A stretch of DNA of 64,000 nucleotides, from the NCBI RefSeq assembly GCF_012524165.2, contig NZ_JABACJ020000003.1:1-64000 (forward strand), given 5' to 3'. Shown piece after piece: positions 25,840-35,116 of the stretch. Origin of the DNA: Faecalicatena faecalis (GTDB lineage: Bacteria > Bacillota > Clostridia > Lachnospirales > Lachnospiraceae). The stretch's first letter is position 1. Each line of letters starts with the position of its first letter. The notes beneath the pieces are model-generated. The model ran no database searches. It was not told the origin of the DNA and was given only the letters and a program-made list of their open reading frames with translations. The position numbers and the translations under genes were made by a program.

Positions 25840-28149
25840 CTAAAACTTTATGATTTTATCCTCATTTTCCTGAAAACTTATTTCCACAGGTTTTCTGTCT
25901 TTTTCTATAAACCTAACCTGACCATTTTGAAGACCATGAAGCCTTATATTTTCTATTTTCTTCCCTGCCCATTCAAAGTCCACGATGCATCCACTCTTTA
26001 AATGGATCCCGGTCACTCTTCCTTCACACAATTCATCCGACAGTGCAGGCAGCAGACAGACCTCATCGTTAAAGTCCTGAACCAGCATTTCCAGGATTCC
26101 TGCAGCCCCGCCAAAATTCCCATCGATCTGGAACGGAGGATGATTATCAAACAGGTTATCCAATGTGGCATTTTCCAAAAGCTCCCTTAAATTCTGCCAG
26201 GACTCTTCCCCCATCTGAAGACGTGCATAGAACAAAATAATCCAGGCCTTGCTCCATCCCGTATGTCCGCCGCCAGATTCTAACCTTCTCTCCAAAGTGC
26301 GCGCAGCTGCCTTTGCAAGCTGTGGTGTCTTGTCCACTCTGATCTGACTGCCGGGATAAAGTGCAAATAACTGAGAAATATGCCGGTGCCCTCTGTCTAT
26401 TTCTTCGTAATCAGTCCGCCATTCCTGAATCTGTCCGTTCCTGCCGATTTTTAAAGGCGGCAGCGAATTCAGACGTTCTTCTGCTTCTTTTAGAAGTTCC
26501 TCATCCATATCAAGCTCTTTTGCGATCTGAATAAAACCGCTGAATAGCTCATGAAGAATCTCGATATCCATTGTGGGCCCCATGCATAGACAGCCAAATT
26601 CATCCTTGTCATTGAGATAAATATTTTCCGGCGAGCTGGATGGTCCGGTGATCCAGTAACCTTCTTCATCCTGCACCATATAATCCAGGAAAAATAAAAT
26701 ACTGTCTCTTAAGATATCAAAATATTCCCGGATGAATGCTTCATCCTTTGTATACTGGTAATGCTCGATCAGATGCAGGCACAGCCATGCTCCGCCCATT
26801 GGCCATATGGTTGCCGAGGTATGATTGTCCTGAGGTGCACAATCTCCCCATATGTCTGTATTATGATGACAACAGAAGCCTCTTGCACCATACATTTTCT
26901 GTGCTGTTTCTTTCCCATGCTCATGCATGTTCCTCAGATGCTCAAGGAGTGGCATATGCAGACTGGAAAGTCCCGTTTTTTCCGCCAGCCAGTAATTCAT
27001 CTCAATATTAATATTGATCGTATACTTGGAGCCCCAGGCAGGTTCAAATTCTTCATTCCAGATCCCCTGCAGATTCGCCGGAAGACTGTGCTCTCTGCTG
27101 GAACTGATCAGAAGATACCTGGCAAAATCATAGTAAATATTCACAAGACCAATGTCCGTACCGCCCTCCCGCATCCGTTTCAAACGCTCGGGAATCGGAA
27201 AACGATTCTGCTCCTCTCCGGCTTTTAAAAAGAGCCTGCTTGTCTGGAAATATTTCTGATAATCACATATATGTTCCTGCTTAAGCTCTTCTGTCTCCTT
27301 TTCGCATACACGCGACAAGGTCTTCATACACCACTCATGTGGATCCTCACTTCGGTATGTGGTCCTTCCAGTAATATAGAGTACCGCCTTTTCTGCCCCT
27401 TCCACAATGATACGGCTGCCCATGCTGTATTGACTGCCGCCCTTGGACTCCACACGGATGGCCATCTCAAAACCGATTCCATCCCGGCCTCCCTGCCAGC
27501 CATGCAGACTGATCGTTCTGCCTTCCAGTGTGCGGACCCCGTCACAATATGAAGATCCACGTCCGCTTCGGTTATCCTTCCTTGTTGCAGAAACCTCAAA
27601 ATTCAGCCTGCTTTGTCCCTCTGCCTGGATTTGATAAACAATCGTTTCTGCAGGATAGGACGAAAAATATTCCCTCCTGTGCCCGCCGTCTCCGTATCGG
27701 TAAGACAGTCCTCCAACAGCAGTCTCCAGGTCAAGAAATCTTTGATATTCCTGAACCTCTTTCTTTTCGGTGATCACGACCGGAAAATGCTCTTTTGTGT
27801 ATTCCAGCCGATGTCCACCCTGCATATCCGTAAATTCGATCCAGACATCACCCAGGGTTTGATAATGCCGCATATGCGGATACGTTGCATACATACTCCT
27901 GGCTGCCAGCTTTTCTGCTTCCCGGACATTCCCGTCTGCCAAAAGCTTTCTGATCCTGTCCAGATTCGGCTTTGCATCCGGATTGATCCTGTCCATGAAT
28001 CCTCCGGACCAGACAGAATCTTCATTAATCTGAATTCTTTCCAATGAAGTACCGCCAAAAACCATAGCGCCCAGAAATCCATTTCCGATCGGAAGTGCTT
28101 CATTCCAATTTTCTGCTTCCTTTTGGAACCACATTCTGCTCATCCTCAT
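25840..28149 (-). CDS. GH95 alpha-L-fucosidase, cytoplasmic
   Basis: 769 aa from the ATG at 28147-28149 (GGAGG five bases upstream; a second ATG two codons on is equally placed). The GH95 plan is present: N-terminal beta domain (WNEALPIGNGFLGAMVFGG, INEDSVWSGG), then the (alpha/alpha)6 barrel. Residues matching the catalytic set of Bifidobacterium bifidum AfcA are visible: two Asn in YTININIEMNYW (about 379 and 381), Glu in GPSSSPENIY (about 508), and Asp in FQIDGNFGG (about 676). AfcA-type enzymes invert alpha-1,2-fucosyl linkages such as those of 2'-fucosyllactose and blood-group H. No signal peptide or anchor is seen, so the substrate must be imported first. Released fucose would enter fucI/fucK. 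Confidence 0.9.
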   Translation of the reverse strand: MRMSRMWFQKEAENWNEALPIGNGFLGAMVFGGTSLERIQINEDSVWSGGFMDRINPDAKPNLDRIRKLLADGNVREAEKLAARSMYATYPHMRHYQTLGDVWIEFTDMQGGHRLEYTKEHFPVVITEKKEVQEYQRFLDLETAVGGLSYRYGDGGHRREYFSSYPAETIVYQIQAEGQSRLNFEVSATRKDNRSGRGSSYCDGVRTLEGRTISLHGWQGGRDGIGFEMAIRVESKGGSQYSMGSRIIVEGAEKAVLYITGRTTYRSEDPHEWCMKTLSRVCEKETEELKQEHICDYQKYFQTSRLFLKAGEEQNRFPIPERLKRMREGGTDIGLVNIYYDFARYLLISSSREHSLPANLQGIWNEEFEPAWGSKYTININIEMNYWLAEKTGLSSLHMPLLEHLRNMHEHGKETAQKMYGARGFCCHHNTDIWGDCAPQDNHTSATIWPMGGAWLCLHLIEHYQYTKDEAFIREYFDILRDSILFFLDYMVQDEEGYWITGPSSSPENIYLNDKDEFGCLCMGPTMDIEILHELFSGFIQIAKELDMDEELLKEAEERLNSLPPLKIGRNGQIQEWRTDYEEIDRGHRHISQLFALYPGSQIRVDKTPQLAKAAARTLERRLESGGGHTGWSKAWIILFYARLQMGEESWQNLRELLENATLDNLFDNHPPFQIDGNFGGAAGILEMLVQDFNDEVCLLPALSDELCEGRVTGIHLKSGCIVDFEWAGKKIENIRLHGLQNGQVRFIEKDRKPVEISFQENEDKIIKF

Positions 28150-28180
28150 CCTCTCCTCCTTTGTTTTTGTTGATATTGGT

Positions 28181-28186
28181 ATTATA
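28181..28186 (-). promoter_or_regulatory. Extended -10 promoter of the GH95-PTS operon
   Basis: On the minus strand TGCTATAAT is a perfect extended -10 element about 30 bp upstream of the GH95 start. The -35 region falls in the terminator of the preceding RpiR gene and is weak. Confidence 0.55.
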
Positions 28187-28191
28187 GCAGG

Positions 28192-28245
28192 AAAAAAAGA
28201 GATTCCTGAAAAGTTCGCATATTGGAAACTCACTCAGAAATCTCT
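28192..28245 (-). terminator. Terminator of the RpiR gene
   Basis: AGAGATTCCTGA (28198-28209) pairs with TCAGAAATCTCT (28234-28245) with a minor bulge; seven T residues follow on the minus strand. Confidence 0.8.
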
Positions 28246-28249
28246 CTTC

Positions 28250-29080
28250 TCATTTATTTTTTTCAATTGTCTCCTGTGGGAAACCATAAATCTGCTGATA
28301 TCTCAGCGCAATCTGTTCAATCAAAAGCTGATATAGGATTGGATGGTTCTGTACCTTATCCGAATATTCCAGAAACAGACAGTCATCTACCCTTTTATCT
28401 CCCGCCATTTCCCAGTTCGAGGTAATGAGGATAACCTTTGCCTTGGTCTCATCAAAACACTTTTTCCTGGGGCAGCCCTCCAGTCTTGTATACATACTGA
28501 TGTATCTCCCTGTATTGGAAAAAATGACCAGCAGTGTATCTTTGTCTGCATTCCGGATATACTGTGTCTGCTTCATGTCGTCAATCGTCGTATAGACAAA
28601 CTTCCTGTAGAGCGACATCTTATACTGAAGATTCAAAGCTGCCGTCTCCGAATATACTTCTCCAAACGCCGCAATCCTTTTATATTCATGGATGTCCCTC
28701 ACCAAAGCATCGATCTTCCTGAAATCAGCAGCCTCAAACAGATGCCAGATATCCCTTGTCAGCACATCAATATAAGTATTCACGCCATTCTGGCAGATGA
28801 AATCCGTAATATTGATCGTACTGCCATCCCTGGTATATATCTCCTTTTTCTGTTCCCCCATTGCCGCCCACTTGAAATCTGTATAATCTTCAAATCCCAG
28901 GCTCCTGACAAATTTAGAAATCGTCGATTTGGATACATTACAGAGCTTTGCTGTCTCTCCGATGGAATACTCGACAATATGATCGATATTCTCTGTCATT
29001 ACACTGGCAATATGATACTCCGTCGTATCGGGATCTTCCCCATTGATCAGAGTCGCCAGACGCTGGTATAAAATATGCAT
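28250..29080 (-). CDS. RpiR/MurR-family regulator with SIS domain
   Basis: 276 aa. The N-terminal HTH_6 domain shows the family pattern MHILYQRLATLI, then EYSIGETAKLCNVSKSTISKFVRSLGFEDYTDFK (about residues 40-75). The C-terminal half is a SIS sugar-phosphate-binding domain (KRIAAFGEVYSETAALNLQYKM, DTLLVIFSNTGRYISM, KVILITSN). Regulators of this class respond to phosphosugars and commonly control PTS operons such as murPQ. It lies directly upstream of the GH95-PTS pair but has its own terminator, so its likely target is the promoter at about 28181-28210. The start is ambiguous: ATG at 29078-29080 fits the family length; an ATG eight codons earlier is possible. Confidence 0.82.
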   Translation of the reverse strand: MHILYQRLATLINGEDPDTTEYHIASVMTENIDHIVEYSIGETAKLCNVSKSTISKFVRSLGFEDYTDFKWAAMGEQKKEIYTRDGSTINITDFICQNGVNTYIDVLTRDIWHLFEAADFRKIDALVRDIHEYKRIAAFGEVYSETAALNLQYKMSLYRKFVYTTIDDMKQTQYIRNADKDTLLVIFSNTGRYISMYTRLEGCPRKKCFDETKAKVILITSNWEMAGDKRVDDCLFLEYSDKVQNHPILYQLLIEQIALRYQQIYGFPQETIEKNK

Positions 29081-29286
29081 GGTACAGCCCACCTTTCCCG
29101 CCATTTTGATACCTTATTCTGCAGCCATTATTTCTCTATATCATATCACAATTACTGCTCCAATCCAACCCTCCAGCCTTTGGACCTGCTGCGCCTAGCT
29201 GTACGTGATACTGCGCGGGGATTCCCCATGTACGGCACATGTTTTCTCTAATGTCTTAGAATGAGTTAAAAGGCTGTAAAAGAAAA

Positions 29287-29322
29287 AGAGAAAAACCGAG
29301 GTCAGTGCCTCAGTTTTTCTCT
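29287..29322 (-). terminator. Terminator of the ketose operon; rest of the 338-bp gap is featureless
   Basis: AGAGAAAAACCGAGG (29287-29301) pairs with CCTCAGTTTTTCTCT (29308-29322), and T-rich sequence continues on the minus strand. In the remaining gap (29081-29286 and 29323-29418) I see no gene; the RpiR promoter must lie in the AT-rich part near 29105-29160. Confidence 0.8.
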
Positions 29323-29418
29323 CTTTTTCTTTTACAGCCTCTTAACAAGTGGCCTGACATTTAAGAAGATATTTACCATACCCGGGGAAGTCCCACTCAG
29401 GATCGTGTACGGCGCCAC

Positions 29419-30429
29419 TTACAGTGTCACAATCACGCCATCTTCATCCCAGAGATCATGCCAGTCTTCTGCCCCTTCCCAGAGGAACACCTGTCCTTTG
29501 ACAAGTCTGTTATTTCTCTCCAGTGTTGCGATCTTAGCCATCTCTTCGTCTGTCAGCGGATCTTCTGTCAGACATTTCAGGTTGCTTACGTATTCTGGCT
29601 CACGTACTGAGAATGGAATCGGAATCTGACCTCTCTGATGAGCCCATTTCAGTGCGATCAATGCCGGATGTACACCGTGTGCTTTTGCGATTTCCTGCAT
29701 TTCAGGTGTCTGTAAGTCAGCTACATCCTCTGGACACATATCTCTCTCCGGTCTCTGTGGAGATCCTAAAGGCATGAAGCCGATTGGCTGAATCTCTTTT
29801 GACACAAGATAATCGTATAATTCCTGCTGCTGGAAGCATACATGAAGCTCCATCTCACAAGCAACTGGTTTGATCTTCATCAATGGCAGGACAGCCTCCA
29901 GTTTCGGGATTGTCATATTAGAAATACCGATATGACGGATCAGTCCTTTTTCTACTAATTCTTCACACTGTCTGTATGTACTCATGAATTCTTCCACACT
30001 GAACGGTTTGGAATCAGGGTTGCGGGAATCTACATCACATCCTGGTGCATGGTAGTTCGGGAAAGGCCAGTGGATGAAGAACAGATCGATATAATCGCAC
30101 TGTAAATCAGCAATGCTCTTTCTACAGGATTCTTCTACTCTTTCGTGCATATCATTCCATACCTTTGTCATGATGTAAAGCTCTTTACGCTCTACAACGC
30201 CCTCGTCAAATGCAGCCTTGAAGACTTCACCGATCTGGTCCTCATTTCCATAACATGCTGCACAGTCGAACATACGGTATCCACAGCGGATTGCTCCTGC
30301 TACTGCATTAGATACCTCCTCTGCTGTAAATCTGTCAGAACCGAAGGTTCCCATACCTACACATGGCACTTCTTCTCCTGTGTAAAGTTTTACTTTTGGC
30401 ACATCTGCCGGGTTAATAAATTCGCCCAT
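29419..30429 (-). CDS. Aldo-keto reductase
   Basis: 336 aa from the ATG at 30427-30429 (AGGAG eight bases upstream). A single AKR barrel with the four catalytic residues visible: Asp in YRMFDCAACYGNE, Tyr in the same motif, Lys in YIMTKVW, and His in DLFFIHWP. The C-terminal part has IGISNMTIPKLEAVLP and the NADPH-binding IPIPFSVREPEYV segment. It reduces an aldose or ketose to a polyol, or the reverse. It is the last gene of the LacI-controlled operon and shares the pathway with the GatD-like dehydrogenase; an aldose to polyol to ketose route through both is plausible but inferred. Confidence 0.82.
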   Translation of the reverse strand: MGEFINPADVPKVKLYTGEEVPCVGMGTFGSDRFTAEEVSNAVAGAIRCGYRMFDCAACYGNEDQIGEVFKAAFDEGVVERKELYIMTKVWNDMHERVEESCRKSIADLQCDYIDLFFIHWPFPNYHAPGCDVDSRNPDSKPFSVEEFMSTYRQCEELVEKGLIRHIGISNMTIPKLEAVLPLMKIKPVACEMELHVCFQQQELYDYLVSKEIQPIGFMPLGSPQRPERDMCPEDVADLQTPEMQEIAKAHGVHPALIALKWAHQRGQIPIPFSVREPEYVSNLKCLTEDPLTDEEMAKIATLERNNRLVKGQVFLWEGAEDWHDLWDEDGVIVTL

Positions 30430-30454
30430 CTTCATATCTCCTTTTCTTTTTTTA

Positions 30455-31387
30455 TTATTTTAATTTCAGGATCTCAATTTCAGGGAAGATTCTTTCCATA
30501 TCTTCCTTCACAAAAAATCCAGTCTCTTCTCTCAAAGCCGCTGCCGCTGAAATAGCACTTGCCTTGCGCAGGATTCCCTCAATGCTCAGGCCTTCACTTA
30601 AGCCCAGAGCAAATCCTGCGATCATAGAATCTCCACATCCGACCGTATTGACCGCATCGATCTTCGGCACCTTCGCCTGGTAGATTCCCTGGTCACATAC
30701 AACAAAGGAACCGTCCCCGCCAAGGGAAACTGCTACGATTTCTACACCGCGTCTATGAATTTCCTTTGCGGCTTCTATCATATCATTCATATCATCACAG
30801 TTTTTTCCTGTGAGCATACGGATCTCATCTATATTCGGTTTGATCATAGTAGGGCAGGCTTCAATTCCCATTTCGAGCAGTTTTCCACTCGTATCCAGAA
30901 TGACCTTTTTACCTGCATCCTTTACGATCTTTACAAGTCTCTGGTAAGCAGTTCCATCCAGTCCCTTTGGAACACTTCCTGACATCGCTACTACATCTGC
31001 CTTTTCCACCAGACCTTTGAACTTTTCAATAAATCCCTGAAAGTCCTCTTCTGTCACCGTAAATCCCGGCTCCAAAAATTCAGTTTGTACTTTGTTTACC
31101 TCATCCCAGATATTGATACAGGAACGGCTCTCTGCTTCCAGGTGGTAGAATGCACTCTCCACATGAAATGGTTTCAGAGAAGCTTCTATATAATTACCTG
31201 CGTGTCCCCCCACAAATCCAGTGGCCACCACTTCTGCGCCTGCGATTGCTGCAGGCTTGGATACATTTAAGCCCTTGCCGCCTGGTGTGTAGGCACATTC
31301 CTTCACGCGGTTCACTTCTCCGATCTGAAATCCCTCTACCACATACCGTTTATCGATTGCTGCATTTAAGGTTACTGTTAAAATCAT
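30455..31387 (-). CDS. PfkB-family hexose-phosphate kinase (1-phosphofructokinase/tagatose-6-phosphate kinase type)
   Basis: 310 aa, normal FruK/LacC length. MILTVTLNAAIDKRYVVEGF at the N-terminus, TPGGKGLNVS (substrate glycine motif, about 34-43), KPNIDEIRMLTG, and the ATP/catalytic motif VNTVGCGDSMIAG, with the catalytic Asp at about 253. Start ATG at 31385-31387 with GGAGGCATTTCC upstream. It phosphorylates a ketohexose-1- or -6-phosphate to the 1,6-bisphosphate, which the class II aldolase encoded by the first gene of the same operon can cleave. FruK, LacC and TagK cannot be told apart from sequence here. Confidence 0.85.
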   Translation of the reverse strand: MILTVTLNAAIDKRYVVEGFQIGEVNRVKECAYTPGGKGLNVSKPAAIAGAEVVATGFVGGHAGNYIEASLKPFHVESAFYHLEAESRSCINIWDEVNKVQTEFLEPGFTVTEEDFQGFIEKFKGLVEKADVVAMSGSVPKGLDGTAYQRLVKIVKDAGKKVILDTSGKLLEMGIEACPTMIKPNIDEIRMLTGKNCDDMNDMIEAAKEIHRRGVEIVAVSLGGDGSFVVCDQGIYQAKVPKIDAVNTVGCGDSMIAGFALGLSEGLSIEGILRKASAISAAAALREETGFFVKEDMERIFPEIEILKLK

Positions 31388-31398
31388 GGAAATGCCTC

Positions 31399-32448
31399 CT
31401 AATCTTCATTTACCAGCAGAACTTTTCCTTTGACAAGTCCTGGTGTCTTAAACATCTGGAACGCTTCCTGTGCCTGGCTCATCGGTACCTTCTTATAGAT
31501 GAAGCCCGGATCGAATTTTAACTGTCCTGTTGCAAAATAATGTGCAGTCAGTTCCCACTCTTTTCCTGGGAACGGAGAGCTGTATGACATCCAGGAGCCT
31601 GTCAGCTTGAATTCCTTACGGTTCATATTTTCCCACATCTTTGGTGTGAATGTCAGATCCACATGAGGGGTTCCGATGAAGCATACATGAGCCTTGTTGG
31701 CTGCCAGTTCGAATGCCATATACATGGTCGGTGCCTGTCCTGCTGTCTCATAGACATATGCATAGCCTTTGCCGTCTGTAATTGCCATCGCCTCTTCCAT
31801 GAAGTTCTCTTTTGTTGTGTTAATTACCTCATCAGCGCCGAGACGTTTGGCAAGTTCCAGTCTTTCCTCGCTGATATCGAATACGACTACCTTCTTGGAA
31901 CCGAAGATTTTTGCCCACTGCATCGTGAACATACCGATGGTTCCGCCGCCCAGGATCGCCACATACTGGCCGCCCTGATAATCATTCTGGAGAAGGCCGT
32001 GAAGTGCAACTGTAGATGGCTCGAACATGGCTCCCTGCTCATAGGAAATGCTCTTATCGAAGACAACCGCATTCTGCTCCGGTACTACCACATAATCTGC
32101 ATTGCTTCCCTGCTGTCTGGAGCCGATGAAGCTGTAGTGCTTGCAGAGTGAAAAGTTACCATTCTGGCAGTCATCACATTTCATGCATGGAAGAAGCGGC
32201 GCTCCTGACACTCGGTCTCCTACTTTTACCTTTGTTACACCTTCCCCTACTTCTACCACATCACCTGAGAACTCGTGTCCCAGAACGATCGGGTAGAAGT
32301 GCACTCCGTTGTGGAGCACTCTCGGGATATCAGAACCACAGATTCCGGAAGCCTTCACCTTTACTTTGACTTCGCCCGGTCCAGCCTTAGGCTCCTCATA
32401 GTCGAGATACTGAACATCCTCGTTTGCACATACAACTGCTGCTTTCAT
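31399..32448 (-). CDS. Zinc-dependent polyol dehydrogenase, GatD-like
   Basis: 349 aa MDR dehydrogenase. Catalytic-zinc ligands Cys37, His58 and Glu59 (SGICGSD, LGHEF) and a four-Cys structural zinc lobe (Cys89, 92, 95 and 103 in PLLPCMKCDDCQNGNFSLC). Rossmann motif VAILGGGTIGMFTMQWAK and an acidic residue after it (FDISEERLELAKRLGADEV), indicating NAD. The stretch GSDIPRVLHNGVHFYPIVLGHEFSG and the following PLLPC and YSFIGSRQQG closely follow E. coli galactitol-1-phosphate 5-dehydrogenase. Since no PTS is in the operon, free galactitol or another polyol is a reasonable alternative substrate. One bp separates it from the kinase gene upstream. Confidence 0.82.
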   Translation of the reverse strand: MKAAVVCANEDVQYLDYEEPKAGPGEVKVKVKASGICGSDIPRVLHNGVHFYPIVLGHEFSGDVVEVGEGVTKVKVGDRVSGAPLLPCMKCDDCQNGNFSLCKHYSFIGSRQQGSNADYVVVPEQNAVVFDKSISYEQGAMFEPSTVALHGLLQNDYQGGQYVAILGGGTIGMFTMQWAKIFGSKKVVVFDISEERLELAKRLGADEVINTTKENFMEEAMAITDGKGYAYVYETAGQAPTMYMAFELAANKAHVCFIGTPHVDLTFTPKMWENMNRKEFKLTGSWMSYSSPFPGKEWELTAHYFATGQLKFDPGFIYKKVPMSQAQEAFQMFKTPGLVKGKVLLVNED

Positions 32449-32449
32449 C

Positions 32450-33970
32450 TTACCTGCCTCCTGTTTTTTTCATTGTTTCTTTTAAGTTACGATAAAGTTC
32501 CAGATAAACCTCATAATTCTTCTGATAAACATCTGCATTTTCTACATTTGGTTCATGGGAACGCTTCTCCTTTACAGTCAGTGCGACTGCTTCCTCAAAG
32601 CTTTCATACATGCCCACACCAACACCAGCCAGAATCACAGCTCCCAGAGTCGTTGCCGTGTCAGATGATGGCACAATGATGGGCTTTCCTGTGATATCGG
32701 ATTTGATCTGGGTCCAAAGCAGAGAATTAGCGGAGCCTCCCATGGCGCGCAGCACACTGACCTCTGCCCCTGCTTCCTTTGCCACATCCAGATTGTGCTT
32801 TAATGCATATGCGACCCCTTCCATGGATGACCGGATAAAATGAGCCTTTGTCTTACTGAAATCCAGCCCATAATAGACCCCTTTTGCATCTGGGTCCCAA
32901 ATCGGAGAGCGCTCTCCAGACATATAAGGAAGGAATACCACACCATCACTGCCCGGTGTCACCTTTTCTGCCATCTCATTGAAAAGATCTAAGGAGCTTC
33001 GTCCCTGTCTTTTTCCTTCTTCCCTCTCGTAATCACCGAATTGCTGCTCCAACCATCTCATGACACCTCCGCCTCCGGTGGTACCGCCCTGTAAGAGCCA
33101 TTGTCCCGGTACAACATGATAGCCCAGAATGAGTCTTTCATCCGCAATATACTGGTCTGTACAGATGCTCATGCCTCCTGCCTGACCGCCCTGTTCCTGA
33201 GTCTCGCCCGGATGGATGACTCCTGCGCCCAATGTGCCGCATGCTGCATCCAGTCCTCCGGCTACGACAGGGGTGCCAATTGCAAGTCCGCACTCCTCTG
33301 CTGCTTTTCCATTCACTGTTCCGATCACTTCGTGACACGGATGAATCTCCGGGAGGAGATGCATCGGAATCCCAAGTGCCTCACACATATCTTCATCCCA
33401 TGTACCGGTATGCATATTAAAGCAATGCAGGCCGTATCCCTGGGATAGATCCTGTGTCATCTCCCCAGTCAGCTTATATGCAATATAGCTGTTGGACTGG
33501 AGGATCTTATATGTATCTGCATATACCTCTGGCATATTTCTCTGATACCAGATGATCTTCGCCGTTGTATAAGATGGCTGCAGGGAATTACCTGAAAGTT
33601 TGAAAATCTCATCTGATCCAATTCTTTCATTCAGTTCTTCACAGATATCTGCCGCCCTTGTATCCATCCAGATCGGTGTATTTGTCAATACCCGGCCGTC
33701 CTTGTCGACCGCAATTGCAGACCAGCTCTGCCCATCGATTCCTACACCTGCGATGTCCTTCGGGGCAATACCGCCCTTTGAAAGAACCTCTTTGACTGCG
33801 CCGCAGACTGCACTCCACCACTCCTCTGGATTCTGCTCTGCCCACCCCTGCTTCGGATAGTAGACAGGATAATCGCCGTTCGCAGTGGCAATCACTTTTC
33901 CCTCTCTGTTGAACACAGCGATCTTACATGCGCTTGTTCCTATATCTATTCCTAATAAATACTGCTTCAT
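32450..33970 (-). CDS. FGGY ketose kinase, xylulokinase-like
   Basis: 506 aa from the ATG at 33968-33970 (GGAGG six bases upstream). XylB-type landmarks: YLLGIDIGTSACKIAVFNREG, GWAEQNPEEWW, VGIDGQSWSAIAVDKDG, DTRAADICEELN, VVAGGLDAACGTLGAGV with the catalytic Asp, GGTTGGGGVMRWLE, and LRAMGGSANSLLWTQIKSDITGKPI. The closest match is xylulokinase, but with the PfkB kinase and bisphosphate aldolase in the same operon a ketohexose such as tagatose, phosphorylated at C1 or C6, fits better (inference). Stop and the next start are 1 bp apart, so translation is coupled. Confidence 0.83.
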   Translation of the reverse strand: MKQYLLGIDIGTSACKIAVFNREGKVIATANGDYPVYYPKQGWAEQNPEEWWSAVCGAVKEVLSKGGIAPKDIAGVGIDGQSWSAIAVDKDGRVLTNTPIWMDTRAADICEELNERIGSDEIFKLSGNSLQPSYTTAKIIWYQRNMPEVYADTYKILQSNSYIAYKLTGEMTQDLSQGYGLHCFNMHTGTWDEDMCEALGIPMHLLPEIHPCHEVIGTVNGKAAEECGLAIGTPVVAGGLDAACGTLGAGVIHPGETQEQGGQAGGMSICTDQYIADERLILGYHVVPGQWLLQGGTTGGGGVMRWLEQQFGDYEREEGKRQGRSSLDLFNEMAEKVTPGSDGVVFLPYMSGERSPIWDPDAKGVYYGLDFSKTKAHFIRSSMEGVAYALKHNLDVAKEAGAEVSVLRAMGGSANSLLWTQIKSDITGKPIIVPSSDTATTLGAVILAGVGVGMYESFEEAVALTVKEKRSHEPNVENADVYQKNYEVYLELYRNLKETMKKTGGR

Positions 33971-34063
33971 TATGAACCTCCACACCGCCCTTACAGCGGT
34001 AATTGATTCTTCTATCCTTCAAAACGGATACTCTAAATCCGCTTCACTGCTTCCCTGACGAGG

Positions 34064-35068
34064 TTAAAGTACCGACCGGCCTTCCACAAAGCTTGTCGTA
34101 AGCCTCACTGTCTCATACTCTTTTCGTTCCGCCTCTTCTGCCTCCTCCAGACGTCCCAGCATCAATTCCGATACATTGCGGGCAATCTCCTTTGTCGGCT
34201 GCGTCACGATACTTAATTTAGGGATACTCGCCTTTGCGAACTCCACATTATCGAACCCAATAAAGGAAAGCTCCTCTGGAATACGAATTCCCAATTCATT
34301 GATCTGGATAATCGCTCCCATGGTCATTTCATAGTTGGATACAAAGACGGCCGTCATATCAGGATTCTCTCTGACCAGCTCTTTCATCGCATCGGCACCA
34401 CCTTCTATGGTATAATTGCCCCATGCAGCAAGTTTTGCATCCGGTCGTATCCCGGCCTGTTCAAGCGCCTTGCAATACCCACTGTAACGCTCCTGGGCCG
34501 TGTAGATGTCTTTTGGTCCTGCAATCATTCCGATTCTAGTGTGTCCTGCCTTTAAAAGACGGTTCACTGCATCCTCTGCTGCTCCCTCATTATCTACAAG
34601 CACGCTGTCACAGTCGATATCCTTAAGCTTTCGGTCAATCAGCACTACCGGCTTTCCGGCCTTTGTAAACTTTTCCAGATACTTTCCGCTGCGTCCTGAC
34701 GGCATGATGATCAATCCATCTACTCTCCTGTGAAGAAGGAATTCGACTGCTTCTTCTTCCCGCCTCTCATCTGTACGGCAATCACAGATCATCGTCGCAT
34801 ATCCATGGCTGCGAAGTAAGTCCTCCACCTCTGTGATGATTTCTGCACAGAAGATGTTGTTCAGCTCCGGGATGATGATTCCGATAATTTTCGTCTTATT
34901 TGTCTTAAGGCCCCTGGCAACCTCGTTCACCTCAAAATGAAGCTCTTCGATTGCCGCCTCAATCTTGACTCTGTTTTTCTCCCTGACGTTTCCGCCATTT
35001 AAATAAGAAGAAATCGTTGCAAGCCCGAGTCCGGTCTGCTTCGCAATGTCCTTGATTGTTGCTGCCAT
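34064..35068 (-). CDS. LacI-family repressor, autoregulating the ketose operon
   Basis: 334 aa. LacI helix-turn-helix at the N-terminus (ATIKDIAKQTGLGLATISSYLNGGNVREKNRVKIEAAI) and effector domain with IGIIIPELNNIFCAEIITEVED, RRVDGLIIMPSG, IGMIAGPKDIYTAQERYSGY, and LSFIGFDNVEFAKASIPKLSIVTQP. Start ATG at 35066-35068 with GGAGGCAGAGC upstream. It is the second gene of the operon, between aldolase and kinase, so it is made from the promoter it probably represses through the perfect palindrome at 35991-36010. Confidence 0.87.
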   Translation of the reverse strand: MAATIKDIAKQTGLGLATISSYLNGGNVREKNRVKIEAAIEELHFEVNEVARGLKTNKTKIIGIIIPELNNIFCAEIITEVEDLLRSHGYATMICDCRTDERREEEAVEFLLHRRVDGLIIMPSGRSGKYLEKFTKAGKPVVLIDRKLKDIDCDSVLVDNEGAAEDAVNRLLKAGHTRIGMIAGPKDIYTAQERYSGYCKALEQAGIRPDAKLAAWGNYTIEGGADAMKELVRENPDMTAVFVSNYEMTMGAIIQINELGIRIPEELSFIGFDNVEFAKASIPKLSIVTQPTKEIARNVSELMLGRLEEAEEAERKEYETVRLTTSFVEGRSVL

Positions 35069-35116
35069 GCTCTGCCTCCAATATCCACAAGGAAGCTGTT
35101 TCGCCCCTTGGATATT

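Noticed and set aside
28343..29071. Plus-strand open frame of 242 codons opposite the RpiR gene
   Set aside because: No ribosome site and no recognisable family; it is the antisense shadow of a clear RpiR/SIS gene.
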